DNA of 13,899 nucleotides from Kiritimatiellia bacterium (GTDB lineage Bacteria; Verrucomicrobiota; Kiritimatiellia; SLAD01). The notes under the pieces are model-generated. The model saw only the letters and a list, made by a program, of their open reading frames with translations. It was not told the origin of the DNA and searched no databases. Shown here piece after piece: positions 13,844-13,899 of the stretch. Within the stretch, counting starts at the first letter, position 1; every line of letters starts with the position of its first letter. Position numbers and translations under genes: made by a program. The stretch is taken from the NCBI GenBank assembly GCA_007134175.1, contig SLLF01000025.1:1-13899 (forward strand), written 5' to 3'.

Positions 13844-13872
13844 GTGATAACGGGTTTGGCGGTTAGTGTAAA
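13844..13872 (-). promoter_or_regulatory. Candidate glgB promoter
   Basis: On the minus strand TTTACA (complement of 13867-13872) and TATCAC (complement of 13844-13849) are separated by 17 bases, the ideal sigma-70 spacing. They lie about 65 bases upstream of the TTG start. The -35 matches consensus at five positions and the -10 at four. Confidence 0.45.
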
Positions 13873-13899
13873 GGGATGAATATGAAAATGGCTCAGGCC

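Overview
The window looks like chromosomal DNA of a GC-rich, Gram-negative-type bacterium. The didactic signs are Sec signal peptides on a periplasmic-type metallophosphatase and on a small exported protein, meso-diaminopimelate synthesis (dapF), and bacterial Shine-Dalgarno sequences with several TTG starts. The lineage cannot be fixed from the sequence. The gene mix and the MFS type would suit an environmental proteobacterial or PVC-type genome, but that is only an impression.

Region 1 (1-3202, plus strand) is a tightly coupled row: the 3' part of clpX, a secreted metallophosphatase/5'-nucleotidase, and a polytopic site-2 protease with a CBS-like tail. Stop and start codons overlap or nearly touch. 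Convergent to it at 3211-4038 is an exported protein of unknown function with a Met/Gln-rich coiled tail. Its upstream region (4039-4217) is shared with a divergent pair (4218-6625), an MFS transporter followed by an MscS-like membrane protein.

Region 2 (6618-9304) holds dinB (DNA polymerase IV) and dapF on the minus strand, with overlapping ends, and the thiol peroxidase gene tpx on the plus strand, divergent from dapF and followed by a hairpin terminator.

Region 3 (about 9370-11650) is an accessory island between tpx and glgB. It contains a FitAB/VapBC-type toxin-antitoxin pair, two relics of an ORF6N-domain gene on either side of that pair, a REP-like hairpin with a tandem repeat, decayed coding sequence and a small unassigned ORF. 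The outer edges carry diverged direct copies of the last codons of glgB: one is the real gene end, the other an orphan next to tpx. This suggests that the island arose by insertion or segmental duplication at the 3' end of glgB.

Region 4 (11598-13899) is a full-length 1,4-alpha-glucan branching enzyme gene (glgB) on the minus strand with a TTG start, a strong Shine-Dalgarno and a plausible sigma-70-type promoter.

No tRNA, rRNA, CRISPR array or intact transposase was found. The most noteworthy structure is the nested repeat layout (glgB end / ORF6N relic / toxin-antitoxin / ORF6N relic / glgB end), not a clearly new enzymatic system.
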